A stretch of 45,648 bases of DNA, taken from positions 1-45,648 of the forward strand of contig NZ_QKAP01000094.1 in the NCBI RefSeq assembly GCF_003247215.1. Direction: 5' to 3'. Of this stretch, positions 7,268-16,002 are shown in pieces. The first letter of the stretch is position 1. Every line of letters begins with the position of its first letter. The DNA comes from Malonomonas rubra (GTDB lineage Bacteria > Desulfobacterota > Desulfuromonadia > Desulfuromonadales > Geopsychrobacteraceae). A program made the position numbers and the translations under genes. The notes below the pieces were generated by a model that was not told where the DNA came from, did no database searches, and saw only the letters and a list, made by a program, of their open reading frames with translations.

Positions 7268-8223
7268 CAGCTGACCCGGTTCTGCGGCTCTCCATCCTGA
7301 AACGCCTTGATGTTGGCGATGGCGATATTGAGCAGGCGTTGGCGGGCTTCGGCAGTCGCCCATGCGATGTGCGGGGTAATAAAGGTGTTTGGCGCGCTTA
7401 GCAGCGGATTGTCCTCCTCTGGGGGTTCGCTGGAAAGGACGTCGGCCGCGAAACCGCCAAGATATCCTTCGTTCAACGCTTCTACAACCGCTTCTTCATC
7501 GACCAGATCACCCCGGCCGGTATTAATCAGCAACGTTCCCTGTTTGACGCGCATTAGCCGAGCGGTATTGACCAGGTTTCTGGTTTCGTTGGTTAACGGG
7601 CAATTGAGGCTGATGATGTCGCATTCGTTAAATAGGGTGTCGATGTCGACGAATTCCAACTCTTTATCGGTTTTGTACTTATCGGGGTTGGCGGTATTTA
7701 CCATCACCTTCATGCCGAAGGCATTAGCGATCCTAGCAACCTGGCGACCGATCTGACCGTAACCGACGATGCCGAAAACACGACCGGCCAGTTCGAACAG
7801 GGGACGATCAAAAAAACTGAAGTCCTCACAGGCCGACCAGCGCCCCTGTTTGACCAGCTGGGCGTGGTGTCCGACCTGTTGCGACATTTCCAGCAGCAGC
7901 GCGAAAACCATCTGACCGACTGAAGCGGTGCTATAGCCGGGAATGTTTGTGACGACAATATCTCTTTGTTTCGCTGCGTCGAGGTCGATGACATTATAGC
8001 CGGTGGCAAGTACGCCGATGTATTTAAGCTTCGGCAGGCTGGCGATGGTCTGTGCGTCGAGAACGACTTTATTGGTCAGGATGATTTCGGCGCTCGCCGC
8101 CCGTTCAATGACTTCTTCGGGAGTTGTGCGCGGATAGACCGCATAGGTACCGAGTTCTTTGAGCGAAGACCAATCCAGATCTCCGGGGTTCAGGGTATGA
8201 CCATCGAGTACTACAATATCCAT
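7267..8223 (-). CDS. D-isomer-specific 2-hydroxyacid dehydrogenase (hydroxypyruvate/glycerate type)
   Basis: A 318-residue NAD(P)-dependent dehydrogenase interconverting 2-keto acids and D-2-hydroxy acids. The nucleotide fold shows GIVGYGQIGRQVARIA. Catalytic residues are in place: Arg in LLINTGRGDLVDEEAV, Glu in SSEPPEEDNPLL and His in ITPHIAWAT. The pattern LATGYNVIDLDAAKQRDI is typical of the glycerate/hydroxypyruvate reductase subgroup, but the substrate is not proven by sequence. The ribosome site AAGGAG precedes ATG by eight bases. It overlaps the next gene by one base. Confidence 0.88.
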   Translation of the reverse strand: MDIVVLDGHTLNPGDLDWSSLKELGTYAVYPRTTPEEVIERAASAEIILTNKVVLDAQTIASLPKLKYIGVLATGYNVIDLDAAKQRDIVVTNIPGYSTASVGQMVFALLLEMSQQVGHHAQLVKQGRWSACEDFSFFDRPLFELAGRVFGIVGYGQIGRQVARIANAFGMKVMVNTANPDKYKTDKELEFVDIDTLFNECDIISLNCPLTNETRNLVNTARLMRVKQGTLLINTGRGDLVDEEAVVEALNEGYLGGFAADVLSSEPPEEDNPLLSAPNTFITPHIAWATAEARQRLLNIAIANIKAFQDGEPQNRVS

Positions 8224-8284
8224 AACGGACTCCTTGACGTTACGCAGCAGCAGCCGGCCCTACTCGGCTGTTTCGCCCTGGTCT

Positions 8285-8986
8285 TTACGGGCGCCTCTGC
8301 CGAACAGGTTGAGAAGCGCATTTTTTTTCGCCCCGGCTGACGATTTCGACTGGCGGCAGTTTCGTATGACGGACTTGGTTCCGTCCTTTCTGCTTGGCTT
8401 GGTAAAGATAATGATCAGCGCGTTGAACCAGTTCTTCTGGTGATGTCTGTTCGCCAAAACGGTAGCTGTCGATGCCGAGGCTGACGGTGAGAGGTAATAG
8501 CTGTTCGCCCATCAGCAGAGGGGTTTCTGCGATGATCTGGCGGAGCCGTTCGGCGACCAGTACACTGGCTGATAATTCGGTGTTCGGCAGAATGATGGCA
8601 AACTCTTCGCCGCCGTAGCGACAGGGGATGTCGAGCCGCCGCACCGTCCGTTGTAACAGCTTGGCGATATGCACCAGTGCCTGATTGCCGATCTCATGCC
8701 CCCAGCTGTCATTGACGTTTTTGAAATGATCGATGTCGAGCATGATCAGGGTGGTTGGTTGACCACTTCGCTGGGTCCGTTCCATTTCATGCACCAGGGC
8801 TTTGCGGAAGGTCCTATAATTAGCCAACCCGGTCAGCTGATCAGTGGGTACCAACTGCGACAGTTCCGTCAGCGATTGGCTAATTTCGACCAGCTGCTCA
8901 ATGATGGCACAATCGCTTTTGCCGTTGGGACAAACGGGTAGAGAAGTCGGTTGTTCGTCCGGTGAGGACGTGGAATCAGCTGTCAT
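8285..8986 (-). CDS. GGDEF-domain cyclic dinucleotide synthase
   Basis: A 233-residue soluble protein. A short N-terminal part with a helical linker (IIEQLVEISQSLTELSQ) leads into one GGDEF domain. The active-site motif is GGEEF (125-129) and a product-inhibition I-site RRLD (116-119) sits five residues before it. The metal/substrate segment reads LDIDHFKNVNDSWGHEIGNQ. The residue after GHxxG, Asp in most diguanylate cyclases and contacting the guanine base, is Asn101 here. The protein should make c-di-GMP or a related dinucleotide from GTP. There is no sensory domain. It lies 61 bases upstream of the dehydrogenase on the same strand. Confidence 0.9.
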   Translation of the reverse strand: MTADSTSSPDEQPTSLPVCPNGKSDCAIIEQLVEISQSLTELSQLVPTDQLTGLANYRTFRKALVHEMERTQRSGQPTTLIMLDIDHFKNVNDSWGHEIGNQALVHIAKLLQRTVRRLDIPCRYGGEEFAIILPNTELSASVLVAERLRQIIAETPLLMGEQLLPLTVSLGIDSYRFGEQTSPEELVQRADHYLYQAKQKGRNQVRHTKLPPVEIVSRGEKKCASQPVRQRRP

Positions 8987-9082
8987 CCTGAATTCTTAAA
9001 GTCCTATTGTGGTTAACGGAAATATCGACCAATTATACACAGATACCGCGAGCAAGTCTCTGTTTTCCAGTTCTATCTTTTA

Positions 9083-9556
9083 TCAGTAACGCATCTGGAT
9101 CGAAATCGTTGTTTCAGGGCTGCTTAGAGAGAAGCGGGCGTCTATAAAGTCGGGATGGCCGAAACCGAACTGATTGTTCGAGACGCCGACTCCTTCCTTC
9201 GGTCGCGGGTAGGGCAGCCAGCGCATGTCGAATTTGCCGTTGCCGTTTTCATCGTGATGAACTTCAATGGCGTAATCATCAGCGTAGGGAAGCTTTTCGA
9301 AGCGCAATTCGAGCTGCTCGGCAGTAGCGGGCAGCTGTTTCAGCTCAAAGGCGTTTTTCAGCTTCGGCCAACCGGATTCGCCTCGAAACAGGGCAACCCT
9401 TAAGATGCCACCAGCCTGTGTATTGATGCTGCTGATTGCAACTCTTAGAATCCCTTCCTGTTGCGGTTCCGCATTAACTGGGGAACAAGCAGCAAAAAGG
9501 AAGCAGATCACCAAAAGGCCCGGAAGAATTATGGCTAAAAAAGAAACGGTCTTCAT
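9083..9556 (-). CDS. Exported DUF2141-type protein
   Basis: A 157-residue exported protein. Start 9556 (MKTVSF) is chosen because it lies one base beyond the stop of the upstream gene. The signal region ends with FAACSPVNA-EP; it could be lipidated at Cys or cut at NA-EP. The mature part matches the DUF2141 pattern: GGILRVALFRGESGWP, LPYADDYAIEVHHDENGNGK, PKEGVGVSNNQFG and PDFIDARFSL. The DENGNGKFD segment may bind calcium. Function unknown. Coupled to the DUF4019 gene. Confidence 0.82.
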   Translation of the reverse strand: MKTVSFLAIILPGLLVICFLFAACSPVNAEPQQEGILRVAISSINTQAGGILRVALFRGESGWPKLKNAFELKQLPATAEQLELRFEKLPYADDYAIEVHHDENGNGKFDMRWLPYPRPKEGVGVSNNQFGFGHPDFIDARFSLSSPETTISIQMRY

Positions 9557-9557
9557 C

Positions 9558-9995
9558 TCACTGAATAAAATAGCCGACGACACGCCAGCGATTGTCTTTA
9601 CCCTGAATAACCGTGACCACCTCTTCCACCTCCTTGAGTTTGAATTGACTGCTGTATTTAAGCAGGATCAATTCGCTGTCCGGAAATTCTTCAGTGGCGG
9701 CTGTCTTGCTGGCATCTTCAAGGGAGCGGCTGTCGAGTTCGCCAATGGTTTTGCGATCTTTGGCCAGTTTACTTTTCCAGTCGGGCAAAGGAATCTTTTT
9801 CTGTAGGTATGGTGCGACTATTTGCCAGCTGTCATCGTATCTGCCTGCATCGACCATCTGGAGAAATTCCAACGCCGCATTGTTTGTAGCGTCAACTGTA
9901 TTTTTGTCCGGCTTATTCATGTACCAGGGAACAAAGAGAATTGCCAACACCGACAGAACGCAAATCGCGTGAATACGATATCGCCAAGCAAACAT
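9558..9995 (-). CDS. DUF4019-type membrane-anchored protein
   Basis: A 145-residue protein with one N-terminal membrane segment or uncleaved signal (AICVLSVLAILFVPWY). The rest follows the DUF4019 pattern: ALEFLQMVDAGRYDDSWQIV, WKSKLAKDRKTIGEL, then LILLKYSSQF and VTVIQGKDNRWRVVGYFIQ. The fold resembles small beta-rich domains with a solvent-facing pocket; function is unknown. GGAGG precedes ATG by five bases. A second member of the family is at 41316-41773. Confidence 0.78.
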   Translation of the reverse strand: MFAWRYRIHAICVLSVLAILFVPWYMNKPDKNTVDATNNAALEFLQMVDAGRYDDSWQIVAPYLQKKIPLPDWKSKLAKDRKTIGELDSRSLEDASKTAATEEFPDSELILLKYSSQFKLKEVEEVVTVIQGKDNRWRVVGYFIQ

Positions 9996-10079
9996 ATTAA
10001 CCTCCGAGTTTAAATCATTCGATAAATATCAGCTATTTACTATAGGCAGGAATGAGACACAGGGCAATCCGAAGAAGCT

Positions 10080-10679
10080 TCATGGTTTCTCTGCGACGAT
10101 CTGGACGATCGCGCCAATGCCGGTGTGCAGCTGGCCTTCCAATACTTCACGCTCCAACTCCTCCGCATACAGCATCTTCAGCCCTTGCAGTTCGTGCTGC
10201 AGTTGTTTAAGGCTCATCAGTTTTTCCAAGGTCGGCGGGCCGCCGGTGCCGTAGGAGAGTTGTTCCGGGCGGTATGCTTCCAAAATCAGCTTGCCGCCGG
10301 GACGCAGGCCGGCGACGACCTTGCGGTGCAGCTCGGGCCGGATAGCTCCGTCGACATGACAATAGATGGAGATGATGCTGTCCCAGCTTTCGGCATCGAT
10401 GGCATACTCGCCTAGGTCGGCAACCTGCGTCGTAATCGTGATGCCGCGCTGCCGGGCAAGCTGCTCGGCTTTTCTCAATCCGACCCCCGAGGCATCGACG
10501 GCGGTCACTTGGTGGCCTAGCTGGGCTAGGTAGACCGCGTTGCGCCCTTCCCCTTCCGCAAGGCAGAGGCATTTCCCCAGCGTCAGCTGCTCGGCGCGGC
10601 TGCGCAGAAAGTCGTTTGCTTCGGTCCCATACTGATACTCTTGCGTCGCGTAACGCTCATCCCATTGCGTCGGTTTCAT
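10080..10679 (-). CDS. Class I SAM-dependent methyltransferase (TehB/thiopurine-like)
   Basis: A 199-residue methyltransferase. It opens with WDERYATQEYQYGTEANDFL, typical of the TehB-like group. Motif I is CLAEGEGRNAVYLAQLGHQV, the acidic SAM-binding residue follows in TAVDAS, and the post-motif LRPGGKLILEAYRPEQ is present. The substrate is unknown; relatives methylate small thiols, metalloids or other small molecules. It is the last gene of the DsbC-like / U32 / methyltransferase operon, three bases after the U32 stop. Confidence 0.85.
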   Translation of the reverse strand: MKPTQWDERYATQEYQYGTEANDFLRSRAEQLTLGKCLCLAEGEGRNAVYLAQLGHQVTAVDASGVGLRKAEQLARQRGITITTQVADLGEYAIDAESWDSIISIYCHVDGAIRPELHRKVVAGLRPGGKLILEAYRPEQLSYGTGGPPTLEKLMSLKQLQHELQGLKMLYAEELEREVLEGQLHTGIGAIVQIVAEKP

Positions 10680-10682
10680 CTG

Positions 10683-13052
10683 CTATTCCATCCCCATCAG
10701 ATAATTGAATTTGCTGGTTTCGGGCGGGTCGACACCACGGCGAACTGCGTCGAGCACCTTCTTTCCGGCCCAGCTGAATGGACCTAGGTGCGACAGGTCG
10801 ATAATGAAATTGTGACAACCGAAGCTTTGCAGCTCCGGTAGGTTGGCGATAAAGGAAAAATCGGTTTCACTGCTGAGCCAGGTAAGCCCCTGGCGATGCT
10901 GGACCCGGTAGGCATCGTCCCGATCGGAGTGCACAGGATGGTCGGAACGCACATTCCTGATGGCTATCCGCGAAGTGAGTAGCGGTACGCTGGCATATGC
11001 GGTCAGCGCGGTCGGCACCGGCAACTGCCGGCTGAGCAGCTCGGCCAAATTTTCGCGGTCATCTTCGATATAGAGTTCCGCCTCACTGATCCCCAGTTCG
11101 GCCCAGGCGCTGATCGCCTGGCTGTTCAGTGAAAAGAGCCGGAAGCTGCTGAACAGCTGCAGAGCCTTCTGACCATCGAACAACGGAAAATGGCCCAAGT
11201 TGTTCAGACGGAACTTGCTGAAGCCGGCCTGGATCAGCTGCTTGATGGCGTTGCGGGTGTCGCTCCAGTCTTGATCGAAGAGGATAAAGGGGATATCCCA
11301 GATTACCTGATCACTACGACGCACAAGTTTAACGGCAGCCTGCAGGTTCTGTCCGGTTAAGGGGATCAGGATCTGGTCGATCAGCTGATCCTGAAGAATT
11401 CGCTGGTCGCGAGCGTCGCGCAGTTGCAGCCGGAGTTTTCGTTGTCCGCTCTGTGGCGCTCCTTTCGACAACAGCGCGTCACGGGCCGCTTGCAGGTGTT
11501 GCTGTCTGAGCTGTTGTTTCTGTGGCTGTCGCAGCTGGCGTAAGCCGGAGTAGAGGTCGCGACGCACCTGCTTGAGCTGTTTCGGCGGAATGACAATTTC
11601 CGGTAGTTTGCCACAACGGAGCGACCCGAGGCGGAACGGTTCGTCGGCGGTAATGGAAAACACCTGTTGCAGAGTCGCCTGGTCAAGGGCGCGAGATTCG
11701 GCTGGATAGCTGTCAACGTTGTATTGGAAACGCTCGGTCTGTCCGGCTACGGCCGCTTCAATCTGCAGTTGACTGGTTGTGGCCTCAATCAGCAGGTCGA
11801 CCTTTTCAGCGACCGGCTTTACGTTGCTCAACTTGCGCCGACAGGCGGCATCACTCATGTTAAAAGCGGAGCTAGAAGAGACCATGAAGACAGCATCGCC
11901 AACTTTGAACTGGTTATGGAAGGGCGATGGAACGTTGACGAAGCTGCCGGTCGGGACCTGCTTGACACTCCGCTTGCCGAGCGTCAACTGGCGAACGGTA
12001 AAGGCGGTACCCGCTTTGTCGCTGGCGGGTTGAATGCGCAGCCGGTCGCCGATATGTAGCCCGGCCTTGGTCTTGAAACTTATCTCCCCACCACGCACCT
12101 TGGCCACCTCGCCGAGGTAGCGTCCGGTCGCCCCTTTGACCGAGGGAATGGCAATGTCGTTTGGCTGGCCTCCCGTCAAAAAACCTTTGGTGGGCTGTCT
12201 TCCGAAGCTTTCTTTCAGCAACTGCTTGGCTTCTTTAAGTACTTTCTGCCGTTGTTCCGGGGGTGTGTCAAGTGCCTGACGATAAGCGCCGACCACCTTG
12301 TGCACGTATTCGGCGCTCTTCATCCGTCCTTCGATCTTCAGGCTGCAGATGCCAGCTTTTTCGAGTTCCGGAAGCATGTCGATGGCGGAAAGATCATTGG
12401 TGGAAAAATAGTAGCCCTGCTGCTGCCGGTAGCGATGGCGGCGCCGACAGGGCTGGGCGCAGCGGCCTCGGTTGCCGCTTTTGCCACCGAGGAAGGAGGA
12501 GAAATAACACTGTCCGGAAAAAGAGAAGCAGAGGGCTCCGTGAATGAAGTGTTCCAGCTCCAGGGTAGTGTTACGTCTGATTTCGGCGATCTCCGCCAGA
12601 CTCAGTTCACGGGCCAGCACTCCGCGGGTAAAACCCATCCTCTCGAGCATCTTCACTCCGGCGCTGTTATGCACAGTCATCTGGGTCGAGGCATGCAATT
12701 CCAGGCCGGGGAAGTGATCGCGAGCCAGCTTCCAGACAGCCAGATCCTGCAGGATCACCGCGTCGACGCCTATCTGCTCCAAGGCGCCGAGGGTATCGAT
12801 CAGTTGTGGCAGCTCGGTCTCCTTGACCAGGGTATTGAGAGTGACATAGAGCCGTTTGTTTTGCTGCTGCAGGTAGTTGGTCAGCTTTTGGACCTCGGCG
12901 AGGGTAAAGTTTTTCGCCTTGGCGCGGGCGGAAAACTCCTTCAGGCCAGTATAGACCGCGTCGGCACCGGCTTCAACAGCGGCAAAAAAAGCCTCGAAGC
13001 TGCCCGCCGGAGCGAGCAGTTCGGGGCGTTGAAATGATTTTTTTGAACTCAT
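10683..13052 (-). CDS. U32-family protein with DUF3656 (RlhA-like)
   Basis: A 789-residue protein of the U32 family, once called collagenase-like peptidase. Several family members act in tRNA or rRNA hydroxylation (E. coli RlhA, TrhP). The N-terminal TIM-barrel-like domain opens with PELLAPAGSFEAFFAAVEAG. The cysteine signature, probably binding an Fe-S cluster, is visible near 174-204 (CFSFSGQCYFSSFLGG, then GRCAQPCRRRHRY), followed by NDLSAIDMLPELEKAGICSL and KIEGRMKSAEYV. The length and C-terminal half fit the RlhA-like form with DUF3656. A role in 23S rRNA hydroxylation is an inference. It is in an operon with a DsbC-like protein and a methyltransferase. Confidence 0.85.
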   Translation of the reverse strand: MSSKKSFQRPELLAPAGSFEAFFAAVEAGADAVYTGLKEFSARAKAKNFTLAEVQKLTNYLQQQNKRLYVTLNTLVKETELPQLIDTLGALEQIGVDAVILQDLAVWKLARDHFPGLELHASTQMTVHNSAGVKMLERMGFTRGVLARELSLAEIAEIRRNTTLELEHFIHGALCFSFSGQCYFSSFLGGKSGNRGRCAQPCRRRHRYRQQQGYYFSTNDLSAIDMLPELEKAGICSLKIEGRMKSAEYVHKVVGAYRQALDTPPEQRQKVLKEAKQLLKESFGRQPTKGFLTGGQPNDIAIPSVKGATGRYLGEVAKVRGGEISFKTKAGLHIGDRLRIQPASDKAGTAFTVRQLTLGKRSVKQVPTGSFVNVPSPFHNQFKVGDAVFMVSSSSAFNMSDAACRRKLSNVKPVAEKVDLLIEATTSQLQIEAAVAGQTERFQYNVDSYPAESRALDQATLQQVFSITADEPFRLGSLRCGKLPEIVIPPKQLKQVRRDLYSGLRQLRQPQKQQLRQQHLQAARDALLSKGAPQSGQRKLRLQLRDARDQRILQDQLIDQILIPLTGQNLQAAVKLVRRSDQVIWDIPFILFDQDWSDTRNAIKQLIQAGFSKFRLNNLGHFPLFDGQKALQLFSSFRLFSLNSQAISAWAELGISEAELYIEDDRENLAELLSRQLPVPTALTAYASVPLLTSRIAIRNVRSDHPVHSDRDDAYRVQHRQGLTWLSSETDFSFIANLPELQSFGCHNFIIDLSHLGPFSWAGKKVLDAVRRGVDPPETSKFNYLMGME

Positions 13053-13063
13053 TCAGATCTTTC

Positions 13064-13801
13064 TTATTGTTTTTCTGCCGGACCCTGATCAAGCATCTCT
13101 TCTAATTTTTCCAGATTGGTCCCGGAAATATACTTACCATTGATCCAGTACTGGGGAGTGCTGTGGATACCTATGCTGCGGGCAATCTCCCGGTGGGTGT
13201 CGAGCATACCGTTGTCTTTAAACTCGGGGAGTGGTTGCTTATCGTATGCGCCACTGAAAACATCTTCGTAGGCTCCCTCCTGGTCTTCTGACGAGAGGAT
13301 AAACCTTGCTTTGGCCTCTGCCTGCGGATGAATCCGCTCGAGCGGATAAAGGAAGATGTAGCGGGTGACATCCTCCCGGCCCGAGAAAAAGGCAGAGCCG
13401 TCGCGGCAGAACGGGCAGTCAGGATCAGATACCTCGACCACCTGGTTGGGGCCGTCACCAATCTTGATCGCTTTGTCGAGTGGTAACAGCGCCAGTTTCT
13501 CGGTCATCATTCGCGCTTGGCTTTCGCGTGTCAGATTCTTCCCTTGGCTGTTCCACAACTCACCGGCAAAAATGTGACCGCTGCGTGGTGCAAAGTAGAG
13601 AATTTCATTTTTCTGTGTGACTATTTCGTAAACCCCTTCTACTGGGGTTTCATGAACCTGCTGCAGCGGTATGTTGGGAAAGGTCATCCGCAAAGCACTG
13701 GCAACAGATTTTAGCTGATCATTTGTGTCAACCGGTGCTGCGCAGGCGGCTAGAGGTGAATAGAGGAACAAAATTAGCAGCGAAAAAACAAGTCGAGACA
13801 T
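13064..13801 (-). CDS. DsbC-like thiol:disulfide interchange protein
   Basis: A 245-residue periplasmic thioredoxin-fold protein. The active site is CPFC at 129-132 within SDPDCPFCRDG, and the cis-proline loop is HSTPQYWINGKYISG. The N-terminal part (SALRMTFPNIPLQQV, VEGVYEIVTQKNEILYFAP) matches the DsbC dimerisation domain. The signal ends in SPLAACAAPV, so the protein might be lipidated at Cys20 or cleaved after Ala. DsbC proteins isomerise wrong disulfides. It is the first gene of a three-gene operon, with AGGAG ten bases before ATG. Confidence 0.88.
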   Translation of the reverse strand: MSRLVFSLLILFLYSPLAACAAPVDTNDQLKSVASALRMTFPNIPLQQVHETPVEGVYEIVTQKNEILYFAPRSGHIFAGELWNSQGKNLTRESQARMMTEKLALLPLDKAIKIGDGPNQVVEVSDPDCPFCRDGSAFFSGREDVTRYIFLYPLERIHPQAEAKARFILSSEDQEGAYEDVFSGAYDKQPLPEFKDNGMLDTHREIARSIGIHSTPQYWINGKYISGTNLEKLEEMLDQGPAEKQ

Positions 13802-14001
13802 TCTTCAATACTCCTGTAGGTAAGTTCTGAGTGAACTTCCCAAGCATACCTCAGCTGCGTCTCAGGTAAAAGAGGAGAAAGCGAGGCAGATGCTTGCTGG
13901 CGAAGTAGATTTGTGATATTTAATGGTTTTGCTTTTCAATTACGTCATTTGCTAAAAAAATCAACGCTCTGCATTCGTAAATTAACGCAACGGGAGTTGT
14001 T

Positions 14002-15702
14002 ATGCTTCAGGGACAGAGAAACGGTCTCAGCTATTTGAGAAAAGTTTTCTATTTTACCCATGTTATGGGCTTCTCCGCAGCCGTTCTGTTCCCTTTTGCC
14101 GTTTGGCCACTGATTGGCGACAAAGCCTTTACGGTTGGGTTTATCTTGATGACGGTGATGTTCGGTTACCTCGTTGCCGTTTCCTCCTACTTTTTTGTTC
14201 GCGCTACCATGAAAAAGCAGCTGCGCACCCAACTCGACATGCTAGAACCGCTGACCGGCAAAGTCGAGACCGGCAATGAAAGCTTGGAAACCATGGCAAC
14301 CTTGCTCAGCGATGGCATCGATCAGGTTCAGGAGCTGTTTGAAGGGGTGATGAAGACCTCCGATAACTTGATTCCCTATTATCGTTCTCTCGGCCAGGCG
14401 GTGTTGTTTCTGGCCGATCGGGCCAATGAGGGACTCGCCGCAGCCAAGGTGACCAGTCAAGATGTTGAAATCATGGAAACCAAACAGAAGGATGTGGTGG
14501 CCCTGATTCGTGAATTGTCGAGCCAGTCGCAGGATGAAGCCGCCCTTTCACGCGAGCTGTCCCAATCGCTGGAAGAGATGGCAAGGGCAATGGATCACTC
14601 GACGGCGAAGTTTATCGAAACCACCACTGCGGTGGAAGAGATGACAGCCAGCGTTCGGGAAGTGGCTAATCAAGCGGAAGATATTGCTCGCTCGGTTGAA
14701 GAGACCGCTCAGCAGCTGGATACAATCGGCGAATCGTTCGAGCGCATCCGTAGCGGGTCCGCAGCTGGCAACGAAGCGGTACAGAAGGTCAAGCAGGATG
14801 CCGAGGAAGGGTTGCAGATGATGACCCAGACCCTTGGCGAGATAGACTTGATGGCGACCGAAAGTCAGCAGGCAATGGCGGCGATGGAGCGTTTGGCGCA
14901 CCAGGCTCAGGAGGTCGGAAAGATTATCGGGGTCATCAAGGAGTTGGTCGGTGATACCGAATTGCTGGCGTTCAACGCGGCGATCATTGCCGCCAAAGCT
15001 GGTGACGAAGGGAAAGGGTTCGCCGTGGTCGCAGACGAGATCAAGGAACTCGCCGACCGGACGACCGATAGTGCTCAGGATATTCAGCGGATCATTCAGG
15101 CGATCAGCAAGGATACCGAAGAGGCGCTGACTGCGGTGGAAGCTACTGTTAAGCGGGTCAGCCAGGGGAAAGAGAATTCGCTGCGGACAGGTGATGCTCT
15201 TAACCAGATCGTACATTCAGTAGATCTGGCTTCGGCGGCGACCGATGAAATCAGTCATCTGACCAGCGCTCAGGGCGAGCGGGCTCGACTGATGCTCAAC
15301 GAGGCCGGGCAGAGCTTGCGTTCGGTGCGCGCTGTCGCCAGGGCGATGAAGGAGCAGAGATCTGGCATCGGACGGATTCAGGATGGGGTGACGGAAATGA
15401 AGTCGGCTGCCGACCAGGTGGCCCGCGGAATGGATGAGCAATTGAGGGCGACCCGCGAGCTGGATCGCGGGTTGACGGAACGTGAAGTTCAGATCAAGTC
15501 GATCATGGACGCGAACAGTTTTCAGCAGCAGGCATCAAACCGGATTACCGCACACTTTACCAAGGTGGAAGATCGTCTGCACAAGAACGTGGCTAAAACC
15601 TCGACGATTTTTTCCGAGATTGATGAACTGGAGAAACTTACTGAGCGCTTGCGGCAGTTGGGGCAAAACTACATGGCCCAGATTTCAATCGGCAAGCACT
15701 AA
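14002..15702 (+). CDS. Methyl-accepting chemotaxis-like protein without ligand domain
   Basis: A 566-residue receptor-like protein. Two membrane helices (about 16-36 and 43-66) are joined by only a few residues, so there is no periplasmic sensor domain. The rest is long coiled coil ending in an MCP signalling domain. The hairpin tip is atypical: VGDTELLAFNAAIIAAKAGD, where most receptors have QTNLLALNAAIEAARAGE. Glu is replaced by Ile329 and Leu by Phe324. GKGFAVVADEIKELADRT is conserved. No HAMP domain is clear. It may sense a membrane property or an internal signal. The ribosome site GGGAG lies before ATG 14002. Confidence 0.88.
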   Translation: MLQGQRNGLSYLRKVFYFTHVMGFSAAVLFPFAVWPLIGDKAFTVGFILMTVMFGYLVAVSSYFFVRATMKKQLRTQLDMLEPLTGKVETGNESLETMATLLSDGIDQVQELFEGVMKTSDNLIPYYRSLGQAVLFLADRANEGLAAAKVTSQDVEIMETKQKDVVALIRELSSQSQDEAALSRELSQSLEEMARAMDHSTAKFIETTTAVEEMTASVREVANQAEDIARSVEETAQQLDTIGESFERIRSGSAAGNEAVQKVKQDAEEGLQMMTQTLGEIDLMATESQQAMAAMERLAHQAQEVGKIIGVIKELVGDTELLAFNAAIIAAKAGDEGKGFAVVADEIKELADRTTDSAQDIQRIIQAISKDTEEALTAVEATVKRVSQGKENSLRTGDALNQIVHSVDLASAATDEISHLTSAQGERARLMLNEAGQSLRSVRAVARAMKEQRSGIGRIQDGVTEMKSAADQVARGMDEQLRATRELDRGLTEREVQIKSIMDANSFQQQASNRITAHFTKVEDRLHKNVAKTSTIFSEIDELEKLTERLRQLGQNYMAQISIGKH

Positions 15703-15726
15703 CTCTTTCGCCTGAAACTGTGCTGC

Positions 15727-15767
15727 TAAAAAAGCGAAAACTCCCTTTGGGAACTTCCGCTTTTTTT
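15727..15767. terminator. Bidirectional terminator between convergent genes
   Basis: An imperfect stem (AGCG, AA and TCCC on the left with GGGA, TT and CGCT on the right) has an A run on the left and seven T on the right, so it could serve both the chemoreceptor and the DUF2892 gene. Confidence 0.75.
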
Positions 15768-15783
15768 GTTTGCTGCCTTCTTT

Positions 15784-15975
15784 TCAGCCCTCTTTTATGC
15801 CCATTTTCCGCAAAATTGTCATCAGCGGGCACCAGTCGGTGAATGCACTCTGAAACAGGTTGAGACCGACAAAGGCTGTGAAGTAGAGCCAATAGGGCGA
15901 GTGTAGTTGGGACAAAGCAACGCTGAGTAGCACGAAAAATCCGGCAGCCAGACGTAAATAACGATTAACGGTCAT
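15784..15975 (-). CDS. DUF2892 (YgaP-type) small membrane protein
   Basis: A 63-residue membrane protein with two hydrophobic segments (LAAGFFVLLSVALS and YWLYFTAFVGLNLFQS) and the family ending AFTDWCPLMTILRKMG. DUF2892 proteins occur alone or fused to rhodanese domains; the conserved Cys may handle sulfur or metal, but this is unproven. AAGGAG precedes ATG. It lies 27 bases beyond the beta-barrel gene, so it is probably the last gene of that operon. Confidence 0.85.
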   Translation of the reverse strand: MTVNRYLRLAAGFFVLLSVALSQLHSPYWLYFTAFVGLNLFQSAFTDWCPLMTILRKMGIKEG

Positions 15976-16002
15976 GATTCTCTCCTTCTATTTATTGTCT
16001 TT

